Made by a program: the position numbers and the translations under genes. The notes under the pieces are model-generated. The model was not told the origin of the DNA, did not search any database, and was given only the letters and a program-made list of their open reading frames with translations. A stretch of 64,000 bases of DNA, taken from the NCBI GenBank assembly GCA_023404495.1, contig JAEYBE010000045.1:1-64000 (forward strand), read 5' to 3'. This document shows positions 15,888-24,593 of the stretch, piece after piece; within the stretch, counting starts at the first letter, position 1, and the number at the start of each line of letters is the position of its first letter. Source of the DNA: Actinomycetes bacterium. GTDB taxonomy: Bacteria; Actinomycetota; Thermoleophilia; Solirubrobacterales; JACPNS01.

Positions 15888-17126
15888 TCAGGCGGGAGTA
15901 AAGCGCACCGGAATCGTCTTGTGCTGGTTCAGAAAAAGCGACTCTGCGCGGACGGGATCGCCGGCGAGCTCCATGTCGGGCAGCCTGCGCAGCGTCTCCT
16001 CGATCATCGTCTTGAGTTCAAGACGCGCAAGTGCCGCGCCGAGGCAGAAGTGACGTCCGCCGGCCCCGAACGCCTGATGCTGCACACGCGGCCGCGTCAC
16101 ATCAAACTCCTCCGGGCGATCGAACACCGTCTCGTCGCGATTGCCCGAGACGTACCAAAGGGCGAGCTTGTCGCCCTCTTTGATCATCTGGCCGTGCATC
16201 TCCACGTCGCGGGTGGCGGTCCGGCGCATGTACGCGAACGCCGGGAAGCAGCGCAGGCACTCCTCGACCGCGTCCTCGATCTTCTCCGGATTGTCGATCA
16301 GATACTGCCGCTGGTCGGGGTGCTCGATGAGTGCAAGCATGCTCTGCCCGTAGACCGCACGTGTGCTGTCGTTGCCCGCGGCCATCAACAGGCCGAAGGT
16401 CGCAACCAGCTCCTCGTCGGTCAGCTTTTCGCCGTCGACCTCGGCCTCGGCCAGCGCGGTCGTGAGATCGTCAGTCGGGTTCTCGCGCCGTTCGGCGATC
16501 ATCGGAAGCACGTACTCGAAGGCTTCGCCGATGATCTTGATGATGTCGTCAAAGTCAGGGCGATAGTCGGGATCCTCGTATCCGATAACGCCGTTCGACC
16601 AGGCGACCAGCCGCGGGTCATCCTCGATCGGCGTGCCGAGCAGAGAGCCGATCACGCGCGCGGTCACGCTCGCGCCGATGTCGTGGACGATGTCGCACTC
16701 GCCGCGCTCTGCGACTCCGTCGATCGCGTGAGAGACGATCGCGCGGATCGCCTCGGCGTGCGCCGCGATCCGGCGCGGGGTGAAGGCTTGCTGGAAGAGT
16801 GCCTTCATCCGGTCGTGCCTTGGCGGATCCTGAGCGATCGGCTGCATCCGCATCAGGTCGAGCGGCACCCCCATGTCGTCGTTGAGCATGATCCCGCCGC
16901 GCTCAGACGAGAAGGTCTCCCAGTCGAGGCTGATCGTGCGCAGGTCCTCGTGCCGCACAACGGACCAGAAGCCGGCCTCCTCGGGGAACTGCGAGATCGG
17001 CGAAAAGTGCATCGGGCGCTCGGCGCGCAACCTGGCGAAGATCTCGTACGGAGGCGACTCGCGCCAGAGCGCGTGGTCGGAGAGGTCGATGTTTTCGAGG
17101 TCTGTTGTGATGGTGGCGGGCGTCAT
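15888..17126 (-). CDS. Cytochrome P450
   Basis: 412 aa, a soluble actinobacterial P450 that needs separate redox partners; no ferredoxin gene is adjacent. Visible are the I-helix oxygen-activation motif AGNDST, the K-helix ExxR (EECLR), and the haem-binding loop FGAGGRHFCLGAALARLE with the axial Cys. The family hydroxylates small hydrophobic molecules; the substrate is unknown. The frame is open to 17267. ATG 17126 has GGTGG 8 nt upstream and gives a normal N-terminus; ATG 17138 is the other option. It lies 38 bp after the MMPL transporter and just before TetR, suggesting modification and export of one lipid-like compound. Confidence 0.93.
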   Translation of the reverse strand: MTPATITTDLENIDLSDHALWRESPPYEIFARLRAERPMHFSPISQFPEEAGFWSVVRHEDLRTISLDWETFSSERGGIMLNDDMGVPLDLMRMQPIAQDPPRHDRMKALFQQAFTPRRIAAHAEAIRAIVSHAIDGVAERGECDIVHDIGASVTARVIGSLLGTPIEDDPRLVAWSNGVIGYEDPDYRPDFDDIIKIIGEAFEYVLPMIAERRENPTDDLTTALAEAEVDGEKLTDEELVATFGLLMAAGNDSTRAVYGQSMLALIEHPDQRQYLIDNPEKIEDAVEECLRCFPAFAYMRRTATRDVEMHGQMIKEGDKLALWYVSGNRDETVFDRPEEFDVTRPRVQHQAFGAGGRHFCLGAALARLELKTMIEETLRRLPDMELAGDPVRAESLFLNQHKTIPVRFTPA

Positions 17127-17144
17127 ACCCGCCACCATAACAGA

Positions 17145-17167
17145 TAGATGGACAGTATGTCTATCTA
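17145..17167. promoter_or_regulatory. Probable TetR operator: 23-bp near-perfect palindrome
   Basis: Half-sites TAGATGGACA and TGTCTATCTA flank a GTA centre; nine of ten pairs match. It covers the stop codon of the MMPL gene and lies 19 bp upstream of the P450 ATG, where an internal promoter for P450-TetR would sit. Confidence 0.6.
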
Positions 17168-19450
17168 AATTGCGACCCGCGCGGGTTCGGCGCGTGGCGG
17201 CGCCACCGGCGCAGATGCTTCGCCGCGAACCTTCGGCAGCCATTCGAGCCAGCGCGGGAGGTACCAATTGGCTTCGCCGAGCAGCTTCATCGTCGCCGGG
17301 AGCATGACCGCGCGGATGATCGTCGCGTCGAGCAGAATCGCCGCGGCCAGGCCCACGCCCATCTGCTTCATCGGGAGGAAGCCGAGCGAGGCGAAGATTC
17401 CGAACACAGCGACCATCACGATCGCGGCGCTGGTGACAACACCGGCGGTCGAACGGATGCCGAACCTGACCGCCTGGTCGCTGGGCATGCCCGATTCACG
17501 AGCTTCGCGCATCCTCGAGAGGATGAACACGTGGTAGTCCATCGAGAGACCGAAGAGGACGACGAACAAAAACAGCGGCAGGAACGGCCAAACCGCGCCG
17601 TTGGGCGTGAAGCCGAGCAGTTCGTGCCCCCAACCGTGCTGGAACACGAGTACGAGCACGCCGTAGGCCGCCGCAACCGAGAGCAGATTGAGCACGATCG
17701 CTGTCAACGGAATGACGATCGATCGGAAGGTGATCAGCAGCAGGATGAACGCCAGACTGAGCACGAACGCGAACACGTAGGGCGCGCGCTGCTTGAGGTT
17801 GTCGCTGAAATCAAGCGACGCGGCCGCGTCGCCGGTCACGTTGGCCTGCGATCCAGCAACCGTTCCGAGCGTCTCCGGAATGATCGTCTCCCGGAGCTCC
17901 TTGAGCCGGGCGATGCCGACATCCTTGTCGTCACCGCCGAGCGTCGGGACCACGATCTGGACAACCTTGCCGTCTCGGCTGTAATTGTGCTCGACCGGAG
18001 CCAGGTACCCGTCTGTGTTTGCGACGCGTGTGTCGAACGCGTCGATCGCCGCGCGTGAGTCGGTAGCGCGGGTGTTCTCGGCCTCGTACACAACAGTCGC
18101 CGTCGTGCCCTGACTCGGGAATGCCTTCTCGAGCTTGTTGTAGGCAGAGAGCACGGCGAGGTCCTTCGGCATGTCGGCGATGCCGATGTCCTGGGTCTTC
18201 ATCTGCAGGGCGGGATAGGCCATCGCGAGCAGGACAGCCGTGGCGAGCACCGCGGAGACCGCAGGCCGCTTGAGGACCAGATCGACGATCGTCGCCCACA
18301 TGCCGCTGGTCTCGCCGGCTGCAGCACGCCGCTCGCGACGCTTGCCGATGAACGGAATCCGCGGCCGATCGACCTTTGCGCCCCAGGCTGAAAGGAGCGC
18401 CGGAAGGACCGTCAGCGAGCCGATCATCGCGACCGCGACGACCATCATCGTGGCGATCCCGAATGAGATGTAGACCTTGTCGCCGGCCATCAGCATCCCG
18501 CCCATCGCTGCGATCACGGTGATGCCGCTGATCAGCACTGCGCGACCCGATGTCGCGGCGGCCGCTTCGATCGCGGCCAGATCGCTGCGCCCCGCCGCGC
18601 GCTCCTCGCGCTCGCGCTTGAGATAGAACAGCGAATAATCGACGCCGACCGCCATCCCGATCAGCACGATCACCTCTCCGACCGACGGGTCCATCGGAGC
18701 GATCCTGCTGGGAATCGCGATCAAGCCGATTGTCGCGACAACCGCAGTCAGCGCGAGCAACACCGGAATGCCCGCCGCGATCAGAGCCCCGAAGGCGAAC
18801 GCCAGGATCAGCAGCGTGATCGGAACCGAAAGGTTCCGCGCGCGCTCGAGGTCGTCGCTGAACATCTCCTCGAACTCGTGCTCAGCCGAGGCGTCGCCGA
18901 AATGGCTCGCGGTGACGGCGGACTGCTTGGCGCTCGACTGGACGACCTTCTCGATCGCGGCGATCTTGTCGATCGCCTGCTCCGGATCGCCGGCGACGGT
19001 GAAGGCGATGCGGACCGTCCGTCCGTCCTCGCTGACAAAGCCATCGGGGCCGGCACGGCTAAACGGCGACTGAACGTTCTCAACGTTCTTCGCGGCGGCC
19101 AGATCTTCGGCGACTTGTCTTATCCCGGCGTCAAACCGCGGGTCGCCGAACTTCGCTCCCTCGGCCTCCAGAATGACGTTCTCGCCGGCAGGAGCTGCCT
19201 TGAAGTGATCGTGAACGGCAAGCTCTGCCTTGGCGCTTTCGCCGGAGTAGTTCTGGTAGTCGGGAATGTTGTGCGTGCCGACCTTGCCACCGATCACCAG
19301 CGCCAAAGCGACGAACACGAACCACCCGAGGATCGCAGTCTTGGGGTGAGTAGCGCTCCAACGCCCGGCGCGCGCCGCGATGTTGCGATCGTTGGCCGGG
19401 TTTGGAACGTAATTCCTTCGAACCTGCTTCTTCTTGCCGTGGAACAACAT
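17165..19450 (-). CDS. MMPL/RND-family transporter
   Basis: 761 aa, in the actinobacterial MMPL group of RND proteins, which move lipids or other hydrophobic compounds across the inner membrane using the proton gradient. Two halves are visible. Each has one helix (ILGWFVFVALALVIG near residue 40), a large extracytoplasmic loop, and a block of helices (about 200-350 and 540-730). Signatures include GVDYSLFYLKREREERAAG, GLSMDYHVFILSRMRE and ISGITVIAAMGGML. The Asp and Tyr in the GVDY and SMDYH motifs are the conserved charged sites of the family. It is first in the run with P450 and TetR; its stop lies in the candidate TetR operator. Confidence 0.92.
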   Translation of the reverse strand: MLFHGKKKQVRRNYVPNPANDRNIAARAGRWSATHPKTAILGWFVFVALALVIGGKVGTHNIPDYQNYSGESAKAELAVHDHFKAAPAGENVILEAEGAKFGDPRFDAGIRQVAEDLAAAKNVENVQSPFSRAGPDGFVSEDGRTVRIAFTVAGDPEQAIDKIAAIEKVVQSSAKQSAVTASHFGDASAEHEFEEMFSDDLERARNLSVPITLLILAFAFGALIAAGIPVLLALTAVVATIGLIAIPSRIAPMDPSVGEVIVLIGMAVGVDYSLFYLKREREERAAGRSDLAAIEAAAATSGRAVLISGITVIAAMGGMLMAGDKVYISFGIATMMVVAVAMIGSLTVLPALLSAWGAKVDRPRIPFIGKRRERRAAAGETSGMWATIVDLVLKRPAVSAVLATAVLLAMAYPALQMKTQDIGIADMPKDLAVLSAYNKLEKAFPSQGTTATVVYEAENTRATDSRAAIDAFDTRVANTDGYLAPVEHNYSRDGKVVQIVVPTLGGDDKDVGIARLKELRETIIPETLGTVAGSQANVTGDAAASLDFSDNLKQRAPYVFAFVLSLAFILLLITFRSIVIPLTAIVLNLLSVAAAYGVLVLVFQHGWGHELLGFTPNGAVWPFLPLFLFVVLFGLSMDYHVFILSRMREARESGMPSDQAVRFGIRSTAGVVTSAAIVMVAVFGIFASLGFLPMKQMGVGLAAAILLDATIIRAVMLPATMKLLGEANWYLPRWLEWLPKVRGEASAPVAPPRAEPARVAI

Positions 19451-19637
19451 GGTTTTCCCCCTTTTGGGAACGAGAAATGACTGATGGGCGCAGTCTCACT
19501 CGGCGGGGATCGCATTCCAATGCGGCTTTCCGGCAAATCCACTCGCGGCTGTCAGCAGTCTTGCGCGCGGCCACTCCCACCCGGAAGGTGGGGTTATCCA
19601 CACCCCGCGGCGCCGCCAGTTCGGCGAGAATCGGCAG

Positions 19638-20018
19638 ATGCTCGAACGTTCACAGAGCAGCTCGGAACAGCACTCGATACTCGTGGTCGACGACCACGCC
19701 GGTTTCCGGACGAGTGCGCGCCTACTGCTCGAATCGCAGGGGTTCACGGTCGTGGGCGAAGTCGGCGATGGTGCTTCCGCGCTGGCTGCGGTCGCGCGGC
19801 TGCGTCCACATGCCGTCCTGCTCGACGTTCAACTCCCAGACATCGACGGCTTCGAAGTTGCGGAACGGCTCGCGGCCGGCGAGTACGCGCCGAAGGTCGT
19901 GCTCGTCTCCAGCCGTGACCGACACGACTTCGGACCGTTGATCGAGGCCGCGCCGGTTCGCGGCTTTTTGGACAAATCGGATCTGAGTGCAGAGGCGCTC
20001 GCGGAGCTGCTCGGATGA
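19638..20018 (+). CDS. Single-domain response regulator (receiver only)
   Basis: 126 aa, a CheY-like receiver without output domain. The acidic pair is in ILVVDDHAGFRTSARLLLES, the phosphoacceptor Asp in AVLLDVQLPDIDGFEV, the Ser/Thr site in VVLVSSRDR, and the conserved Lys in GFLDKSD. The last 4 bases overlap the histidine kinase start (ATGA). It is thus the first gene of a three-gene two-component operon and may act as a phosphate sink or kinase regulator. Confidence 0.9.
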   Translation: MLERSQSSSEQHSILVVDDHAGFRTSARLLLESQGFTVVGEVGDGASALAAVARLRPHAVLLDVQLPDIDGFEVAERLAAGEYAPKVVLVSSRDRHDFGPLIEAAPVRGFLDKSDLSAEALAELLG

Positions 20019-21775
20019 GGTCGCTTCGCTGGGCGCTCGCTTTCATCGGCGTTGCGGGACTGGTGTGCGCACTTCTGCTGGTGTCGGTGGTCGCCCACAC
20101 CAAGCAGGACTACAGCCAGACCAACGCCGTCGTGTTGACGGTCCTTCCATCGCTCTCGTTCATCGCCACCGGTCTGTTCGCCTGGTATCGCCGGCCGGAG
20201 AACCGCTGCGGACCGCTGATGACCGCGACCGGCTTCGCCTGGTTTCTGGTCCCGCTCGCTCTGGCCAACTCGCCCTGGCTCTACGTGCTCGGTCTGAGCT
20301 TCTCGAACACCGTTTGGATTCTGCTCGCAGCGCTCCTGCTGGTCTTCCCGACTGGCCGCTTGGAGGCACGCTGGCATCGCTGGGTCCTGGCGGTGCTGGT
20401 GCTCGATGCAGTCGTGCTCTCTGTCGCCCAAGTCCTGCTGGGAGGGCCCCAGATCAAGGCCGACAGTTGCCCCGAGTGCCCGCGCAACCCCCTAGCGATC
20501 GCCGACTATCCCGGGGTGTGCGATGTGCTCAGCCCAATCTCAGCATTTGGCGGTGTGCTGTTGATCGGACTCGTGATCTTCATCGTCGCGCGCCGTTTTC
20601 GAGGCTTTGAGACAGCAAACCGCGTTGCGATTCGACCGCTTCTGGCTGCCGGCAGCGCGACGATCGCGCTGCTCGCGGTGACGCTGCTCTCCGACAACCT
20701 CGGCGCTCCGCAATCGGTCAGCCAGGCCTTCTTTCTCGCCACTGGACTGGCATTGGCGACGGTCCCGGTCGCTTTCCTGGTGGGCCTGTTGCGCAGCCGG
20801 ATTACCGGTGCCGAGGCGGTCGGTCGGCTGGTCGAAACACTTGGCGAAGGCGGTGAGGCGGAGCTGGATGTCGAGGCCGCGCTCGCCCAAGCGCTCGGCG
20901 ATCCTGGCCTGCGCCTTCTCTACTGGTTGCCCGAACGGGCGATCTACGCCGATGCCGCGGGGTCGCCCGTCGAACTGCCAGCCAACGGCGGTCTTCGCGT
21001 GACGCCGATCGAACACAACGGCGAACTGATCGCAGCCGTGGTCTGCGACGAGGCGATCGTTGAGGATGAACGCCTCGTGGGCGCCGCAGGTTCGGCGGCA
21101 GCGCTGGCGCTGCGCAACCGCCGGCTCGCGGTGGAGCTGCGCGCGAGCGTCGAGGAACTTCGCGCCTCGCGAGCGCGGATCGTACAGTCGTCGGACAGCG
21201 CGCGGCGCACACTTGAGCGCAATCTCCACGATGGCGCCCAGCAGCATCTCGTCTCGATGGCGGTCACGCTTCGCTTGGCACGCGAAAAGCTCGACGCCGA
21301 CCCCGAGGCGGCGCGAGAATTGCTCGAGCGCGCATCGATCGACCTTGACTCTGCCACCCGCGAGCTGCGCGAGTTGGCGCGCGGTATTCATCCCGCGATT
21401 CTCACTGATCGCGGGCTTGGACCCGCGCTCGACGCGCTCGCGGGACGCGCTTCGGTGCCGGTCGCGCTCGACATCGACGACTCAGGCCGACTGCCGCAGG
21501 CCGTCGAGTCGGCGGCCTATTTCGTCGCAGCCGAGGCCTTGACCAATACAGCCCGCTACGCCGAGGCCGAGCGCGCGAGCGTGAGCGTCAGCCGCTCGGA
21601 GGAATCTGCGACGATCGAGATCGTGGACGACGGAATCGGCGGCGCAGACATTGGCAGCGGCAGCGGACTGAGCGGACTGCAAGATCGCGTCGCCGCGCTC
21701 GGAGGCGTGCTGACCGTTGTCAGCCCGCGTGGCGAAGGCACTCGCGTAAAGGCGGTGTTTCCGTGCGGGTCGTGA
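20015..21775 (+). CDS. NarL-type sensor histidine kinase (HisKA_3)
   Basis: 586 aa. The N-terminal half (residues about 5-260) has eight to nine membrane helices, followed by a short GAF-like region. The dimerisation/phosphoacceptor motif is RNLHDGAQQHLVSMAV with His405. The HATPase domain contains AAEALTNTARYAEAE (N box) and VDDGIGG with SGLSGLQDRVAALGG (G boxes). Sensor part integral in the membrane; signal unknown. It overlaps the receiver gene by 4 bp and the LuxR-type regulator by 13 bp, so all three are one unit. Confidence 0.93.
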   Translation: MRSLRWALAFIGVAGLVCALLLVSVVAHTKQDYSQTNAVVLTVLPSLSFIATGLFAWYRRPENRCGPLMTATGFAWFLVPLALANSPWLYVLGLSFSNTVWILLAALLLVFPTGRLEARWHRWVLAVLVLDAVVLSVAQVLLGGPQIKADSCPECPRNPLAIADYPGVCDVLSPISAFGGVLLIGLVIFIVARRFRGFETANRVAIRPLLAAGSATIALLAVTLLSDNLGAPQSVSQAFFLATGLALATVPVAFLVGLLRSRITGAEAVGRLVETLGEGGEAELDVEAALAQALGDPGLRLLYWLPERAIYADAAGSPVELPANGGLRVTPIEHNGELIAAVVCDEAIVEDERLVGAAGSAAALALRNRRLAVELRASVEELRASRARIVQSSDSARRTLERNLHDGAQQHLVSMAVTLRLAREKLDADPEAARELLERASIDLDSATRELRELARGIHPAILTDRGLGPALDALAGRASVPVALDIDDSGRLPQAVESAAYFVAAEALTNTARYAEAERASVSVSRSEESATIEIVDDGIGGADIGSGSGLSGLQDRVAALGGVLTVVSPRGEGTRVKAVFPCGS

Positions 21776-22407
21776 TCGCAGAGGACTCGGTGCTGCTGCG
21801 CGAAGGCATCGCGCGCATTCTCGATGACCGCGGGCACGAGGTGGTGGGCCAGGCCGGCGACGGTGAGGAGCTGCTGCGCAAGACGCGCGCGCACAAACCC
21901 GACGTTGCGATCGTCGACGTGCGCATGCCGCCGACCAACACGACCGAAGGACTCGTCGCCGCGCAGGCGATCCGCCAGGAACTGCCCGAGACGGCGGTAC
22001 TCGTGCTTTCGCAGTACGTCGAGCGTGAGTACGCGGTCGAGCTGCTCGCGGACGACAGCGGCGGCGTGGGCTATTTGCTCAAAGACCGCGTAGCTGACGT
22101 TGACGTCTTCATCGACGCAATCGACCGCGTGGCGGGCGGCGGTACCGCGCTCGATCCCCTTGTCGTATCTGAGTTGCTCGGCCGCAAGCAGACAGACTCT
22201 CCGGTGGAACTGCTGACCGACCGCGAACGCGAGGTACTCGAACTGATGGCCCAAGGACGCTCAAACGCCGCGATTGCCGACGAGCTTTACGTCACCTCGA
22301 GCACGGTGGAAAAGCATGTGACGGCAATCTTCGACAAGTTCGATCTCGACTCGCCGACCGAGGGCCACCGCCGCGTACTAGCGGTACTCAAGTACCTCGG
22401 CCAGTGA
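21763..22407 (+). CDS. NarL/LuxR-family response regulator
   Basis: 214 aa. Receiver domain 1-120 with acidic residues in VVIAEDSVLLREGIARIL, phosphoacceptor Asp in VAIVDVRMPP and the conserved Lys in GYLLKDRVADV. C-terminal LuxR HTH: LTDREREVLELMAQGRSNAA and STVEKHVTAIFDKF. GTG start, inside the kinase gene end. Close paralogue of the regulator at 22461-23138 on the other strand. Confidence 0.95.
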   Translation: MRVVIAEDSVLLREGIARILDDRGHEVVGQAGDGEELLRKTRAHKPDVAIVDVRMPPTNTTEGLVAAQAIRQELPETAVLVLSQYVEREYAVELLADDSGGVGYLLKDRVADVDVFIDAIDRVAGGGTALDPLVVSELLGRKQTDSPVELLTDREREVLELMAQGRSNAAIADELYVTSSTVEKHVTAIFDKFDLDSPTEGHRRVLAVLKYLGQ

Positions 22408-22413
22408 ACGTCG

Positions 22414-22449
22414 AAGATGCAGCTTTGTCGTACGACAAAGCTGCATCTT
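22414..22449. terminator. Perfect 36-bp palindrome, bidirectional terminator
   Basis: Two 18-base arms without spacer, outer AAGATGCAGC and centre GTCGTACGAC, lie in the 53-bp gap between the stops of two convergent response-regulator genes. On each strand the arm ends in CTT or TTT. The position fits a shared terminator; absence of a loop is unusual. Confidence 0.75.
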
Positions 22450-22460
22450 TGTAGGACTCT

Positions 22461-23138
22461 TCAGCGCTGTTGGAGGTAGTCGACTACTGCCAGGACGCGG
22501 CGGTGGTCTTCGCCCGACGGGGCTAGATCCAGCTTGTCGAAGATCTTGCTGATGTGCTTCTCGACTGCGCCTTCGGTGACGAACAGTTCGCCGGCGATCG
22601 CCTTGTTGCTGCGTCCCTGAGCCATCAGGTCGAGAACCTCGCGCTCGCGAACCGTCAGCTCGGCGAATGGTCCGTCGACTCCGCGCGCGGGACTCATCAA
22701 CTGGCTGACGGCCTCCGGGTCGAGCGCCATGCCTCCCGCTGCAACGCGACGCACCGCGTCGATGAAGTCCGAGACGTTTGCCACTCGATCCTTCAGCAGA
22801 TAGCCAACCCCGCCCTCGCCGTCGGCGAGCAGCTCCGCTGCGTAGGTCTGCTCGACGTACTGCGAGAGGATCAGCACCGGTAGCCCGTCGAATCGCTCGC
22901 GCGCCTCGATCGCGGCCCGCACGCCCTCGTCGGTGAAGCTCGGCGGCAGCCGCACATCGACGATCGCAACGTCAGGTCGCGCGCGCTCAATCGCTGCGAG
23001 GAAATCCTCTGGGTTGTCGACCGCGGCCGCAACCTCAACGCCATTGTCCTCGAGCATTCGCGTCAGACCATCGCGCAGCAGGGCGAGGTCCTCGACGATG
23101 ATCGCCGTGAGCTTCGCGTCTACTGGAACGGCAGCCAT
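22461..23138 (-). CDS. NarL/LuxR-family response regulator
   Basis: 225 aa. Receiver: AIIVEDLALLRDGLTRMLED, Asp in VAIVDVRLPP, Lys in GYLLKDRVANV. HTH: LTVREREVLDLMAQGRSNKA with GAVEKHISKIFDKL. Nearly the same residue pattern as the convergent regulator at 21763-22407 (shared SQYVE, ELLAD, GGVGYLLKDRV, ALDPE/ALDPL), so the two are recent paralogues or one duplicated system. It starts 19 bp inside the upstream kinase gene, indicating coupled translation. Confidence 0.95.
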   Translation of the reverse strand: MAAVPVDAKLTAIIVEDLALLRDGLTRMLEDNGVEVAAAVDNPEDFLAAIERARPDVAIVDVRLPPSFTDEGVRAAIEARERFDGLPVLILSQYVEQTYAAELLADGEGGVGYLLKDRVANVSDFIDAVRRVAAGGMALDPEAVSQLMSPARGVDGPFAELTVREREVLDLMAQGRSNKAIAGELFVTEGAVEKHISKIFDKLDLAPSGEDHRRVLAVVDYLQQR

Positions 23139-24424
23139 GCGTCGATGATCGTCGGCCCACCGGCGGGGCTGTCCACAAGCAGTCGGCCGTCGACCGACTC
23201 AACCCGGGCGCGCAGTCCGCGCAGGCCGGCGCCCTCCGGATCCGCCCGTCCGCTGCCGTTGTCTGAAACGCGCAGGTAGAACCACTCGCCGTTGCGCCAG
23301 GCATTGATGTTGATCTTTTCGGCGCCGCTGTGTTTGATCGCGTTGGCCAACGCTTCGCTGATCACGAAGTAGGCGACCTGTTCGACGCGCTCGCCCGGGC
23401 GCTCGCCGAGATCGATCTTGATCTCTACCGGGATCGGGCTGCGTGCGGCCAGCGGCACGAGTGCCGCCTCAAGGCCGCGGTCACGCAGGATCTGGGGACC
23501 GATCCCGCGCACCAGATCGCGCAGTTCGGCGAGCGTGCGCTGCGCTTCGTCGCGTGCTTGGGCGACCAGCTCGCGCGCGGCGACCGGGTCGTCATCGATC
23601 TTCTGCTCGGCCATCCCGAGATCCATTGCCAGCGCCACCAGGCGAGCCTGCGCGCCATCGTGCAAGTCGCGCTCGATCCGCGACATCTCCGTCGACTGCT
23701 GCACGATCGTCTCTTCGCGCGTGCGCTCGAGCTCGGTGACGCGACCGCGCAGGAGATCTTCTTCGCTGCTGGTCAGGCAAACGCGCGCAACTTGCGTCAG
23801 CGCGTAGCTCGCCCCGGCGGTCACCCACGTTGCGACGACGATCATCGCGATCCCGACCGGGATCATGAAGAACGACTCGGCGAAGCTGACATCCGAGCCG
23901 AAGACGACGCCCAGCGGCGTGAAATCACCGGGGAGCGACCAGCCGAAGAGCGGATAGAGAATCCAGGAGAGCGCGATCAACCACGGGCAGATCGCAAGTA
24001 CGGCGCCCGCAAGTCCGAGCGTCGAGACGAAAACGAACCAGCCGACGTCCTTCCAGCTCTGCTTGTCGACAAGCATCGCGGCGGCGCGCTTGAGCGCGTT
24101 GCCGCTCACGGCCGGGGCGTACTCAACCAGGGCCGGCCGGTCATCGACGATCGCGATCCGCCGACGCTCGAGATCGGCGCAGCGGCGAAAGCCCCAGAAG
24201 ATCAAGAGCGCCACCGGCAGCCCGACGATGATCAACGAGAAGCTCAGCGCGAGCGAGAGTCCGACGCTCCAGACAATCGACGCGGCGATTCCCGCCGGAA
24301 TCGTCGAGAGCACGTAGAGCAGCTCACGCCGCGTCTGCCGCTCGAATGGCCGCGCGGCGATCTGCTCCATCAACTCGTTGTCGAACTCGAGCGCTGCGAG
24401 CCGGCTCTTGATGTCATCAGCCAT
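23120..24424 (-). CDS. NarL-type sensor histidine kinase
   Basis: 434 aa. Helices at about 40-80 and 110-210 form the membrane sensor part. Phosphoacceptor motif RIERDLHDGAQARLVALAMD with His255. HATPase: YFVISEALANAIKHSGAEK (N box), VSDNGSG and GLRGLRARVESVDGRL. A longer frame starts at 24454, but ATG 24424 (MADDIKSRL) gives the standard N-terminus. Overlaps the response regulator by 19 bp. Unlike the convergent system it has no receiver-only protein and a shorter sensor. Confidence 0.92.
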   Translation of the reverse strand: MADDIKSRLAALEFDNELMEQIAARPFERQTRRELLYVLSTIPAGIAASIVWSVGLSLALSFSLIIVGLPVALLIFWGFRRCADLERRRIAIVDDRPALVEYAPAVSGNALKRAAAMLVDKQSWKDVGWFVFVSTLGLAGAVLAICPWLIALSWILYPLFGWSLPGDFTPLGVVFGSDVSFAESFFMIPVGIAMIVVATWVTAGASYALTQVARVCLTSSEEDLLRGRVTELERTREETIVQQSTEMSRIERDLHDGAQARLVALAMDLGMAEQKIDDDPVAARELVAQARDEAQRTLAELRDLVRGIGPQILRDRGLEAALVPLAARSPIPVEIKIDLGERPGERVEQVAYFVISEALANAIKHSGAEKININAWRNGEWFYLRVSDNGSGRADPEGAGLRGLRARVESVDGRLLVDSPAGGPTIIDAWLPFQ

Positions 24425-24518
24425 GCGTGCATAATCGCCGATTCGCCCCGGCAAGCCAATACCGCGGGCTGGCGAACGGCCGGGGGATAACCCGACAACG
24501 CAAGCTCGCGATAGTTGG

Positions 24519-24562
24519 CAACCACATACGTCTTATGGCGCTCCATAGGACGTATGTGGTTG
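24519..24562. repeat. REP-like hairpin, solo copy (copy 1 of 3)
   Basis: Inverted repeat with arms reading CAACCACATACGTCTTATGG and its complement, one T:G pair, loop CGCT. It matches the two copies flanking the RAYT gene at 36.1-37.0 kb almost base for base. It lies between an MMPL gene stop and a kinase gene start, both on the minus strand, so it may also act as a terminator. Confidence 0.85.
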
Positions 24563-24593
24563 GTGAAAACGGCATTGGCCCTGGTGTTGGGAA

